This document shows, in pieces, positions 8,117-13,582 of a stretch of 17,003 bases of DNA. How positions within the stretch are numbered: the first letter of the stretch is position 1; every line of letters begins with the position of its first letter. A program made the position numbers and the translations under genes. The stretch is from an uncultured Collinsella sp. (GTDB taxonomy: Bacteria; Actinomycetota; Coriobacteriia; Coriobacteriales; Coriobacteriaceae): positions 1 to 17,003 of the forward strand of contig CABSNX010000014.1 in the NCBI GenBank assembly GCA_902479205.1, given 5' to 3'. The notes below the pieces were generated by a model, which did not search any database, was not told the origin of the DNA, and was given only the letters and a program-made list of their open reading frames with translations.

Positions 8117-8292
8117 AGGTGAATGGTTTTACGAGAAGTGAGCGACCTATTCTTGACCCCTGAAGCATTCGCACTTTTGGATGAAAAAACCGCAGGATTT
8201 GAGTGACAAAACCGCAGGAAATGGCTCTCCAAAAATGTCGATGCTTCGGGAGTCCGATTTTACTCGTTCACTTCTCGAAAAACCATTCACCT
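8117..8292. repeat. Large palindromic element, copy 2 (inverted core)
   Basis: Nested inverted repeat of 176 bp built like copy 1. The outer arms 8117-8144 and 8265-8292 match at 26 of 28 positions, and one of the two differences is a G-T wobble. The shared inner part includes CGAGAAGTGA, GAAGCAT and AAAAATGTCGA (8231-8241). The apical region holds the same tandem CCTGCGGTTTTG motif, but on the minus strand, so the core is inverted relative to copy 1. The outermost arm bases differ from copy 1 on both sides in a way that preserves pairing. Confidence 0.87.
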
Positions 8293-8308
8293 CGTTTTGC
8301 TGGGACGG

Positions 8309-8509
8309 TTGGAGGGGCGGTTGGTGCCGGGTGGCCGCCTCTGTTTTGGGTGGATTGTCGACTTGGATCCCCGAGGCACCGTGCCGCTCGTCGTCCATGG
8401 GCTCGAGCTGTCCGTTGCTCGCATCCTTGCCGAGGCAGTCGAAGGTCACATGACTAAATCAACCGTTGGCGGTGATGCCGTTCTCGTGGGCTTCATTTTT
8501 CCATGGCAT
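8309..8509 (-). pseudogene. Coding remnant with in-frame stop
   Basis: From an ATG at 8509, the minus strand reads MPWKNEAHENGITANG, a TGA at 8459-8461, then in the same frame FSHVTFDCLGKDASNGQLEP and a polar Pro/Gln-rich tail. Codon use typical of the neighbours continues across the stop, which suggests a TGG-to-TGA or similar change in a former gene. The frame then runs into the large palindrome copy 2. There is no recognisable family and no clear ribosome site. It begins just after the flavodoxin stop. Confidence 0.3.
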
Positions 8510-8539
8510 TTTCCCGTCGATTTGTCGGTCTTTGCCGCG

Positions 8540-9013
8540 CTAGAGGTATCTTGCCGCGAGCTTCTCGAGTTCGGTGTCGCTTACGTTGTTGAGGATGCCG
8601 CCGTCAACGATCTTTGCGCCTGGAGCGCTTGCCCTAAGGGTCGACGCCGTCTTGCCCATTCCGCTCCCGCCCGAGGTGGCAAACAGGACGATTGTTTTGC
8701 CTGTCAGGTCGTAAGACTCGAGGAACGTGTTGACAATCGCCGGCGCCACGTACCACCAGATGGGAAATCCCAAAAAGATAGTGTTGTAGTCTTCGATGTG
8801 CTCGACTCTGGAGGTTATGACGGGGCGGCAGGAGGGATCGGCTGCCTCGAGTGTGCTGCGGCTCTGTTTGTCGCGCCAGTTAAGGTCGGCGCTTGTGTAT
8901 GGATTGGCAGGCACAATGGCGAACAGATTTCCGTCCGCCACGCGAGCCAAGCGAGTGGCAACGTCCTTTGTGGTACCCGTTGCGCTGAAATATGCTACAA
9001 GTGTCTTAACCAA
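8540..9013 (-). CDS. Flavodoxin (FMN electron carrier)
   Basis: Cytoplasmic flavodoxin-fold protein of 157 residues, a low-potential FMN electron carrier or small FMN reductase. The N-terminal strand VKTLVAYFS leads into the phosphate-binding loop SATGTTKD (about 10-17). GFPIWWYVAP (about 82-91) is a typical isoalloxazine-side loop, and ATSGGSGMGK (about 112-121) is the third FMN contact. I chose the TTG at 9013 because AAAGGA lies 6 bases upstream and the fold begins immediately after; the open frame extends further but has no fold-like sequence there. It is the last gene of the aldo/keto reductase cluster, 58 bp after the small helical protein. Confidence 0.88.
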   Translation of the reverse strand: MVKTLVAYFSATGTTKDVATRLARVADGNLFAIVPANPYTSADLNWRDKQSRSTLEAADPSCRPVITSRVEHIEDYNTIFLGFPIWWYVAPAIVNTFLESYDLTGKTIVLFATSGGSGMGKTASTLRASAPGAKIVDGGILNNVSDTELEKLAARYL

Positions 9014-9071
9014 TGGAGTTCCTTTCGTTGCTGTGGTTTGGACCTTATGCTGAGGTGCATTTGGCGCTTTC

Positions 9072-9311
9072 TCATGACCGCGATGCCGTGCGGTTTGTCC
9101 TGCATTCGGTTGAAGCGTTGCGTAGCCGGTAGATGAGATAGTCAAGGCGCTCGAGTTTCTGTTGTCCCGAGTGGATATCGTCGAGCAACTCGCGGCGATG
9201 TTGTTTTAGCAGGCAAATGCGCGCGCAGTCGCTGGCGGCCGAGCCGTACAGCTCGATAAGCTCTTCGCTGCAGCCGGCATCGTGTAGGCCATCGATGATG
9301 TTGTCGTCCAT
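9072..9311 (-). CDS. Small helical protein, probably a coiled coil (79 aa)
   Basis: Soluble protein of 79 residues. It opens with IIDGLHDAGCSEELIELYG and continues with a basic, heptad-like helix (LLKQHRRELLDDIHSGQQKL) ending in LDYLIYRLR. This resembles a widespread family of uncharacterised 70-80 residue proteins I know from Firmicutes and Actinobacteria, with conserved DAGC, KHR-x-LL and LDYLIY motifs; function unknown. The last ten or so residues (RTNRTASRS) are polar and not family-like. The ATG at 9311 lies 4 bp after the aldo/keto reductase stop with only a weak ribosome site, so translation is probably coupled. The context suggests a redox accessory role. Confidence 0.8.
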   Translation of the reverse strand: MDDNIIDGLHDAGCSEELIELYGSAASDCARICLLKQHRRELLDDIHSGQQKLERLDYLIYRLRNASTECRTNRTASRS

Positions 9312-9315
9312 GTCG

Positions 9316-10341
9316 TCACTTTGTGGTTTTGACTTTGGCTTTGGTGCTACCGGCAAGCGGCTTTTCGCCGGGACGGGCTTTGGGACCAACGAGCGCGTGC
9401 GGTTGATGGGGCTCTTCGAGGAAGTCAACCTCGGCGGGGGAGAGCGTTATGTCGAGCGCGGCCACGGCGTCATCGACGCGCTCGGGCTTGGAGCAACCCA
9501 CGATGGGCGCCTCGACGCCACGCGCCCAGTGCCATGCCAGCGCAATCTGCGGCATCGGCACGTCGTGATCGGCGGCAACCTTGGCCACGCGCTCAACGAT
9601 GGGCATGTCGATGGCACGGTCATGGTCATACTTGCTGGCCATGGTCATGTCGGTGGTGCCACGCATGCTCGAGCTTTCCCATGTGGGGCGGCAGAGGTGT
9701 CCCGACGCCATGGGGCTGTATGGCGTAAGGGCCATGTCAAACTGGCGGCACACCGGAATCATCTCCCGCTCGTCCTCTCGGTACAGCAGGTTGTAGTGGC
9801 ACTGCATGCTCGTAAAGGCCATCCATCCGTGGTCGCGTGCGACGATCTGCAGGTTGTGCAGCTGGTAGGCATACATGGCGCTGGCGCCGAGCGCGCGAAC
9901 CTTGCCCTCGCGCACCAGGTCGTTGAGCGCTTCCATGGTCTCTTCCATGGGAACGTCGTAATCGAAGCGGTGGATGATGTAGAGGTCTAGGTAGTCGGTG
10001 CCCAAGCGCTTGAGCGAGCCTTCGATCTCGCGTTTGATGGCGTCGGCGGAAAGGCCGCCTTCGTTGAAGTGAACCTTGCTGGCCAGCACGACGCTCTCGC
10101 GAGCGATGCCCAGATTGCGCAGGGCGGCGCCTATGTACTCTTCGCTCGTGCCAAAGCTGTAGCAGTTCGCGGTATCGATAAAGTTGATTCCGGTGTCGAG
10201 TGCGCGTTTGATGACGGCGCGTGTGTCGTCGGGCCCGATGGTCCATTGATGAAAGTCGGGGCTGGGTTCGCCAAAGCTCATGCCTCCCAGGCAGAGTTTA
10301 GAGACTTTGATGCCGGAATGGCCAAGGGTTGTGTACTGCAT
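9316..10341 (-). CDS. Aldo/keto reductase
   Basis: NADPH-dependent oxidoreductase of 341 residues with a TIM-barrel fold, reducing aldehydes or ketones in the cytoplasm. The catalytic tetrad is visible: D56 and Y61 in FIDTANCYSFG, K89 in ASKVHF, and H124 in YIIHRFDY. The NADP-binding end includes IVGCSKPERVDD. The start at 10341 has AAGGAG 6 bases upstream. The C-terminus has a short Lys/Pro-rich extension (KPLAGSTKAKVKTTK) beyond the usual barrel end. It is first in a minus-strand cluster with the small helical protein and flavodoxin and is divergent from a LysR regulator, the likely controller. The substrate cannot be read from the sequence. Confidence 0.94.
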   Translation of the reverse strand: MQYTTLGHSGIKVSKLCLGGMSFGEPSPDFHQWTIGPDDTRAVIKRALDTGINFIDTANCYSFGTSEEYIGAALRNLGIARESVVLASKVHFNEGGLSADAIKREIEGSLKRLGTDYLDLYIIHRFDYDVPMEETMEALNDLVREGKVRALGASAMYAYQLHNLQIVARDHGWMAFTSMQCHYNLLYREDEREMIPVCRQFDMALTPYSPMASGHLCRPTWESSSMRGTTDMTMASKYDHDRAIDMPIVERVAKVAADHDVPMPQIALAWHWARGVEAPIVGCSKPERVDDAVAALDITLSPAEVDFLEEPHQPHALVGPKARPGEKPLAGSTKAKVKTTK

Positions 10342-10478
10342 GCCGTTCTCCTTGTTCTTGAGGGGATGACTACAGCGTACGTTGATATGCTGATGATGTA
10401 TATTGCTTATATCGACTTACTGGGTATACGAATATCGAATGGCTGGCAAGCGGAATTGCTTGGTTGAGTTGAGGTGCA
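10342..10478. promoter_or_regulatory. Divergent AKR/LysR promoter region with AT-rich dyads
   Basis: This 137 bp spacer is strikingly AT-rich between about 10384 and 10440. It contains TATATTGCTTATA (symmetric TATA ends) and a related ATATTCGTATA on the minus strand of GGTATACGAATATCG. Such dyads fit the T-N11-A boxes bound by LysR-type regulators, and divergent layout is typical for a LysR regulator and its target. The exact boxes are uncertain. Confidence 0.45.
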
Positions 10479-11360
10479 ATGGAGCTACGGACTTTGCGTT
10501 ACTTTTTGGCAGTGGCGCGTGAGGAAAATATGTCCGAGGCGGCAAATGTGCTGCACGTGACGCAGCCTACGCTGTCACGTCAGATTGCCGATCTTGAGCG
10601 CGAGCTGGGCGTGGAGCTGTTCGAGCGCACGAATCGATCGTGTGTGCTTACGAGCGATGGCATGCGCCTGCGCCAGCGCGCCGAGGAGATCGTCTTGCTG
10701 GTGGAGCAGACCGAGCTGGAGTTGGCTGATCGGGAGCTCGGTATTGCGGGCGTTATTCGCATCGGCGCCGGCGAAACCAAATCGATGCGGCTAGTGCTCG
10801 ATGCCTTTACAGAGCTGCATCGGAATTATCCCGGAGTGACGATTGAGCTCTATACCGGTAACGCCGATGCGGTGGAGGAGCGTTTGGAGCGAGGCCTGCT
10901 CGACTTTGCGTTGTTGCTGGAGCCCGTTAACGTCGAGAAATACGAATGGATTCGTATGCCCGAGGCGGATCGAGCCGGTGCCGTTGTTGCCGCGAGCGGT
11001 CCATGGGGCGGCCGGGACGTGCTGACGCCTGCGGACGTGGCGAATATGCCGCTGCTGGTGAGTTCGCGCACCTCGAATCGAGCGCTGGACTTAGAAGCGT
11101 GGTCGAGTGGCGTTCTTAGCGTCGATGAACTCAATATCGTGGGACATTTCGACCTGATCGGTAACGCGTCACATCTGGTGCGTTCGGGCGCTGCGTGTGC
11201 GGTTAGCATTGGAAACTTGCTGCAGATAGATGAAGGCAGCGATTTGCGTTTTGTCCCATTTGAGCCGCCGCTTACCATTGCGTCGTATCTGGTATGGAAA
11301 AAATATCGCCTGCGTTCCCGCGCCTGCGAAGAGTTTCTGAACCGTTTGAATAGGATGTGA
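10479..11360 (+). CDS. LysR-family transcriptional regulator
   Basis: Transcription factor of 293 residues. The winged helix-turn-helix occupies residues 1-60, with the recognition region MSEAANVLHVTQPTLSRQIA followed by ELGVELFERTNR. A linker helix leads to the substrate-binding domain (about 90-290), beginning at GVIRIGAGETKSM. GAGG lies 4 bases before the ATG. It is divergent from the aldo/keto reductase cluster, the probable target, in response to an unknown small effector. The stop codon TGA is embedded in a palindromic repeat (11355-11386), as for the ABC exporter. Confidence 0.94.
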   Translation: MELRTLRYFLAVAREENMSEAANVLHVTQPTLSRQIADLERELGVELFERTNRSCVLTSDGMRLRQRAEEIVLLVEQTELELADRELGIAGVIRIGAGETKSMRLVLDAFTELHRNYPGVTIELYTGNADAVEERLERGLLDFALLLEPVNVEKYEWIRMPEADRAGAVVAASGPWGGRDVLTPADVANMPLLVSSRTSNRALDLEAWSSGVLSVDELNIVGHFDLIGNASHLVRSGAACAVSIGNLLQIDEGSDLRFVPFEPPLTIASYLVWKKYRLRSRACEEFLNRLNRM

Positions 11361-11386
11361 CAAGGGGGCAGTCCCTTTACCGCATT
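11355..11386. repeat. Decayed copy of the stop-codon palindrome
   Basis: ATGTGACAAGGGG, then GCAGT, then CCCTTTACCGCAT. The loop and CCCTTT side match the perfect copy at 7544-7576, while the arms have several mismatches. It includes the LysR TGA stop (11358-11360) and ends 13 bases before the dihydrouridine synthase start, so it fills nearly the whole spacer. Confidence 0.75.
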
Positions 11387-11399
11387 GATCTGAGAGTAG

Positions 11400-12359
11400 A
11401 TGTTGATGATTCTATCGTTGGCCCCCATGGAGGGAATTACCGGGCATGTGTTTCGTCGCGTGCATGCGGAGTGCTTCGGTGCGCTCGATTGTTATTACAC
11501 GCCGTTTTTGCCGCCGCCGCGGGTGGGAAACCGCTTTGGCGGCAAGGCGTTTAAGGAGATCGATCCTGCCAATAACCAGGGGCTCAACGTAGTGCCTCAG
11601 CTGATGTCCAAGAATGCGGACGAGTTTGTGTGGGCGGCACAGGTGCTCGCCGACATGGGCTACCGCGAGGTCAATCTCAACCTTGGCTGCCCCTCGGGTA
11701 CGGTTGTCGCCAAGGGCAAGGGCTCGGGCTTTCTGCGCAACCTCGACGAGCTCGAGGTGTTCTTGAGCGATGTGTGCGAGCGGTCACCGTTACCGGTATC
11801 GGTCAAGACCAGGCTGGGGCTTGAGAGCGACGACGAATACGAGCGTGTGCTCGATCTGTATTGCCGCATGCCGTTGGCAGAGCTGATCGTGCACCCGCGC
11901 GTGCAAAAGGATCGCTATACGGGATCGCCGCGCAAGGAGTTTTACGGCGAGACGCTGGAACGCGCGCCGTTCCCCGTGGCCTATAACGGCGACATTTTCG
12001 ATCTTGAGGATATGGACGCGCTGGTGGAGGCCTATCCCGGCACGCGCCATGTAATGCTGGGGCGTGGCTTGCTTGCGAATCCCGCGCTCGCTCGCATGGT
12101 CAAGGGTGGCCCTGCTGCAACGGCTGCTGAGCTGCAGCGCTTCCACGACACGCTGTTTGCGGCCTATGCAGAAGAGATTGGCGGCAATGCGGTCTTCCGC
12201 ATGAAGGAGTGGTGGTTCTACGCCAAGTGCGCTTTCGCTGATCCCGCTACCGTCCACAAGATCGTACGCAAGACCAAAAAGGTCGACGAATACCGCGCTG
12301 CCGTCGAGCGCGTCTTTCGTGAACAGCCGCTTGCGCCCATAGCCCGCTTCCACGGCTAG
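11400..12359 (+). CDS. tRNA-dihydrouridine synthase
   Basis: FMN-dependent tRNA-modifying enzyme of 319 residues that reduces uridine to dihydrouridine in tRNA. Visible motifs: N-terminal LAPMEGITGHVFR, the catalytic cysteine C97 in NLNLGCPSGTV, K135 in VSVKTRLG, H164 in IVHPRVQ, and the phosphate-binding NGDI (195-198) and GRGLLANPAL (220-229). The C-terminal helical domain runs from about 240. The ATG at 11400 and the ATG at 11406 are both possible: GAGAG (11392-11396) is only 3 bases from the first and 9 from the second, so the later start may be the true one. The family is certain; the Dus subtype is not. Confidence 0.93.
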   Translation: MLMILSLAPMEGITGHVFRRVHAECFGALDCYYTPFLPPPRVGNRFGGKAFKEIDPANNQGLNVVPQLMSKNADEFVWAAQVLADMGYREVNLNLGCPSGTVVAKGKGSGFLRNLDELEVFLSDVCERSPLPVSVKTRLGLESDDEYERVLDLYCRMPLAELIVHPRVQKDRYTGSPRKEFYGETLERAPFPVAYNGDIFDLEDMDALVEAYPGTRHVMLGRGLLANPALARMVKGGPAATAAELQRFHDTLFAAYAEEIGGNAVFRMKEWWFYAKCAFADPATVHKIVRKTKKVDEYRAAVERVFREQPLAPIARFHG

Positions 12360-12368
12360 TTAGTCGTT

Positions 12369-12409
12369 GGGGACGCACTTTAACGACTAGTCATTTAAAA
12401 GAACGTCCC
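12369..12409. repeat. ACTAGT-centred palindromic repeat, copy 1
   Basis: Imperfect palindrome GGGGACGCACTTTAACG, ACTAGT centre, CATTTAAAAGAACGTCCC. The outer GGGACG/CGTCCC and inner CTTTAA/TTTAAAAG parts pair. It lies 10 bp after the dihydrouridine synthase stop. Related sequences occur at 13091-13126 and 13471-13506, and a half-copy (GGGGCACTTTAACAAACTA) near 12977. Confidence 0.65.
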
Positions 12410-12431
12410 GAATGACTATGTTGCAAAATAC

Positions 12432-12486
12432 CGTACGCCAGCATCCAAAGATGTCGAAAAATGTCGACTTTGGATGCTGGCGTACG
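12432..12486. repeat. Hairpin repeat A, possible terminator for the antitoxin-like gene
   Basis: A perfect 19 bp stem (12432-12450 with 12468-12486, arm CGTACGCCAGCATCCAAAG) encloses the 17-base loop ATGTCGAAAAATGTCGA, itself a direct repeat of ATGTCGA. On the minus strand it follows the antitoxin-like gene's stop by 20 bp and is followed by GGTATTTTGC, a weak T tract. A second copy at 13528-13582 has an identical loop and compensated arm changes. Confidence 0.88.
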
Positions 12487-12506
12487 TCTTTGGGCTCGGT
12501 GGATAA

Positions 12507-12773
12507 CTAGGCAATCATTGCATCGATCGTGATGAGCTCCCTGAGTCGCTCTGTGCGTGTCTGCCCATGGCGCTTTGCTTTTGCATCAAACGCATCAAGA
12601 ACCGACTCACCCACACGTGCCGATAAAACAACGCTTGGCTCATCAGAGATCGGCGGTCTTCCCAGCTTGATGGTGCGACCCTTCGGCCACTCATCTTTTT
12701 CGTATGCCTCCGCGGCTTTCTCCAACTCTCCGGGGGCAAATCCCATCATCTTTTCGAGCTGCTTAGCGTCCAT
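12507..12773 (-). CDS. Orphan ribbon-helix-helix antitoxin-like protein
   Basis: Protein of 88 residues. The N-terminal half is acidic and helical (MDAKQLEKMMGFAPGELEKA); KLGRPPISDEP links to a C-terminal ribbon-helix-helix motif: strand VVLSARV, helix ESVLDAFDAKAKRHG, then QTRTERLRELI. This order resembles RHH antitoxins of type II systems. AGGAGG lies 4 bases before the ATG, so expression is probably strong; the earlier in-frame start at 12848 lies in the operator and is unlikely. No toxin ORF lies on either side: downstream is hairpin A and upstream about 850 bp without a recognisable gene. It is either a solitary RHH regulator or an antitoxin whose toxin was lost. Confidence 0.75.
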   Translation of the reverse strand: MDAKQLEKMMGFAPGELEKAAEAYEKDEWPKGRTIKLGRPPISDEPSVVLSARVGESVLDAFDAKAKRHGQTRTERLRELITIDAMIA

Positions 12774-12823
12774 AGCGCCTCCTATCGATTGACATAATGT
12801 CGAGCGCTGGTTCTCGGAATCTC

Positions 12824-12851
12824 TTTTTGTATACAGTTTTGTAGACAAAAA
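12824..12851. promoter_or_regulatory. Inverted-repeat operator upstream of the RHH gene
   Basis: TTTTTGTATAC, six bases (AGTTTT), GTAGACAAAAA: an 11 bp inverted repeat with one mismatch. It lies 51-78 bases before the RHH gene's start and overlaps a -10-like TATACA on the minus strand. RHH proteins bind short inverted repeats and repress themselves, so this is a good candidate autoregulatory operator. Confidence 0.55.
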
Positions 12852-13046
12852 TACAAGCAGTTTATCAAACTAATTAACGTGTATTGACTAGTTTTTTCGA
12901 TAGGAAATGAGCATCGATGGCTTCGCTATTTCTTCGCTTTCCAGTCTGGAACATGAGCGCTCATTGAACCTGCAGAGGGGGCACTTTAACAAACTATCGA
13001 GATTCTGGCCAGGAGCTTTCACCGGTCTTCGGTGGAGAGAACAGCT

Positions 13047-13075
13047 CAATTCGCGACACAGTGTGTCGCGAATTG
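13047..13075. repeat. Perfect 14 bp palindrome with 1-base centre
   Basis: CAATTCGCGACACA, G, TGTGTCGCGAATTG. The arms are perfectly complementary around a single central base, so a DNA hairpin would have to open a few central pairs. It has no T tract on either side and no gene within about 250 bp. It could be a protein-binding site such as a regulator or recombinase operator. Confidence 0.85.
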
Positions 13076-13090
13076 GAGTAGTCGCTGAGT

Positions 13091-13126
13091 GTTCTTTAAC
13101 AACTAGTCATTCAAGAAGAGAGCGTC
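13091..13126. repeat. ACTAGT-centred palindromic repeat, copy 2 (decayed)
   Basis: GTTCTTTAACA, ACTAGT, CATTCAAGAAGAGAGCGTC. The arms CTTTAA / TTCAAG still pair around the ACTAGT centre. It resembles the copy at 12369-12409 but has lost the outer GGGACG. Confidence 0.5.
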
Positions 13127-13181
13127 TAAGTGCCGGAATTGCCATTTTGAGTCGTCCCTAACGACTATTCTGGAGGTTTGT

Positions 13182-13265
13182 GTGCAAAAAAGGGCAAATA
13201 TGAGTACTGTTGCCATTATGGTTGCATTTATTTTGTTCAAAAATGAGGTCCCTGATGAGATTTAA
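13182..13265 (+). CDS. Possible hydrophobic micropeptide (27 aa)
   Basis: A GTG at 13182 follows GGAGG (13172-13176) by 5 bases, an excellent ribosome site. The peptide has a basic start (QKRAN), a hydrophobic core (STVAIMVAFILF) and an acidic tail (KNEVPDEI). This resembles type I toxin peptides in layout, though I do not recognise a family. It begins inside the left inverted-repeat arm, and its first residues are mirrored by the opposing ORF from the right arm. It may be a chance ORF. Confidence 0.28.
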   Translation: MQKRANMSTVAIMVAFILFKNEVPDEI

Positions 13266-13404
13266 TACCATTAGGCGTCTCTTTTATTGAACATATGGGG
13301 AGGAATAACGCCGTCTGCGGGCGCTTGGGGCGTTGAATGATCCCTGAAATGATTAAAATCGCTGTTACTAAACAAGTAGCAGTACTCATATTTGCCATTT
13401 TTTG
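13185..13404. repeat. 220 bp segment bounded by 25 bp inverted repeats
   Basis: The left arm 13185-13209 and right arm 13380-13404 are complementary at 24 of 25 positions; the core GGCAAATATGAGTACTG is perfect. Inside is a shorter inverted pair, TGTTCAA / TTGAACA. No transposase is encoded. The size and terminal repeats would suit a MITE-like element or an invertible segment, but no target duplication or recombinase is apparent. Confidence 0.82.
13237..13398 (-). CDS. Possible small hydrophobic ORF opposing the micropeptide (53 aa)
   Basis: From the ATG at 13398 the minus strand encodes MANMSTATCLVTAILIISGI followed by a basic, Pro-rich tail. Its start is read from the right inverted-repeat arm, so residues around ANMST match those of the plus-strand micropeptide. 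The two ORFs converge and overlap at 13237-13265. The ribosome site is weak (AGAGGA about 13 bases upstream). It could be a by-product of the inverted repeat. Confidence 0.2.
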   Translation of the reverse strand: MANMSTATCLVTAILIISGIIQRPKRPQTALFLPICSIKETPNGIKSHQGPHF

Positions 13405-13470
13405 AGCACGGTCCTCTAAGGAGCCCTTTCCAGAGATGTCAGATGGCCTCAAACAGCCATAATCCAAAGA

Positions 13471-13506
13471 CCGTCTCAAACAACCAGTCATTTAAGAACG
13501 TCCCCA
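13471..13506. repeat. ACTAGT-type palindromic repeat, copy 3
   Basis: CCGTCTCAAACAACCAGTCATTTAAGAACGTCCCCA. The centre has become ACCAGT, but the right half, GTCATTTAAGAACGTCCC, is nearly identical to copy 1, and both are followed by AATGACTA and then a copy of the ATGTCGA-loop hairpin. Confidence 0.6.
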
Positions 13507-13527
13507 ATGACTACCCCTGCAAAAAAC

Positions 13528-13582
13528 TGTACACCAGCATCCAAAGATGTCGAAAAATGTCGATTTTGGATGCTGGTGTACA
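13528..13582 (-). terminator. Hairpin repeat B, likely terminator of the glutaredoxin operon
   Basis: A 19 bp stem (13528-13546 with 13564-13582) encloses the same 17-base loop as hairpin A. Compared with A, the outermost pair is T-A instead of C-G, an inner pair is A-T instead of G-C, and the loop-closing pair is G-T. On the minus strand it lies 44 bp after the glutaredoxin stop and is followed by AGTTTTTTGC, a T6 tract, so it has the form of an intrinsic terminator as well as a dispersed repeat. Confidence 0.78.

Noticed and set aside
7617..8232. ORFs running through the large palindromes (for example 7617-7952 plus and 7846-8232 minus)
   Set aside because: They share peptide strings such as SNPAV and FTSRK only because the DNA repeats; stems and cores, not codon use, explain the similarity.
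7599..8292. Composite transposon ends or insertion sequence
   Set aside because: The elements are inverted with respect to each other, but the 350 bp between them encodes no transposase, and each element is itself a complete palindrome.
8459..8461. In-frame TGA as a selenocysteine or recoded codon
   Set aside because: No selenoprotein context or stem-loop of the right kind directly follows, and the surrounding fragment lacks a full-length family; decay is simpler.
8297..9136. Open frame of 279 codons on the plus strand
   Set aside because: It covers the antisense of the flavodoxin and starts inside palindrome copy 2. The flavodoxin frame has proper FMN-binding motifs; this one has none.
9217..9990. 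Open frame of 257 codons on the plus strand
   Set aside because: Antisense of the aldo/keto reductase and the helical protein; no domain or start signal.
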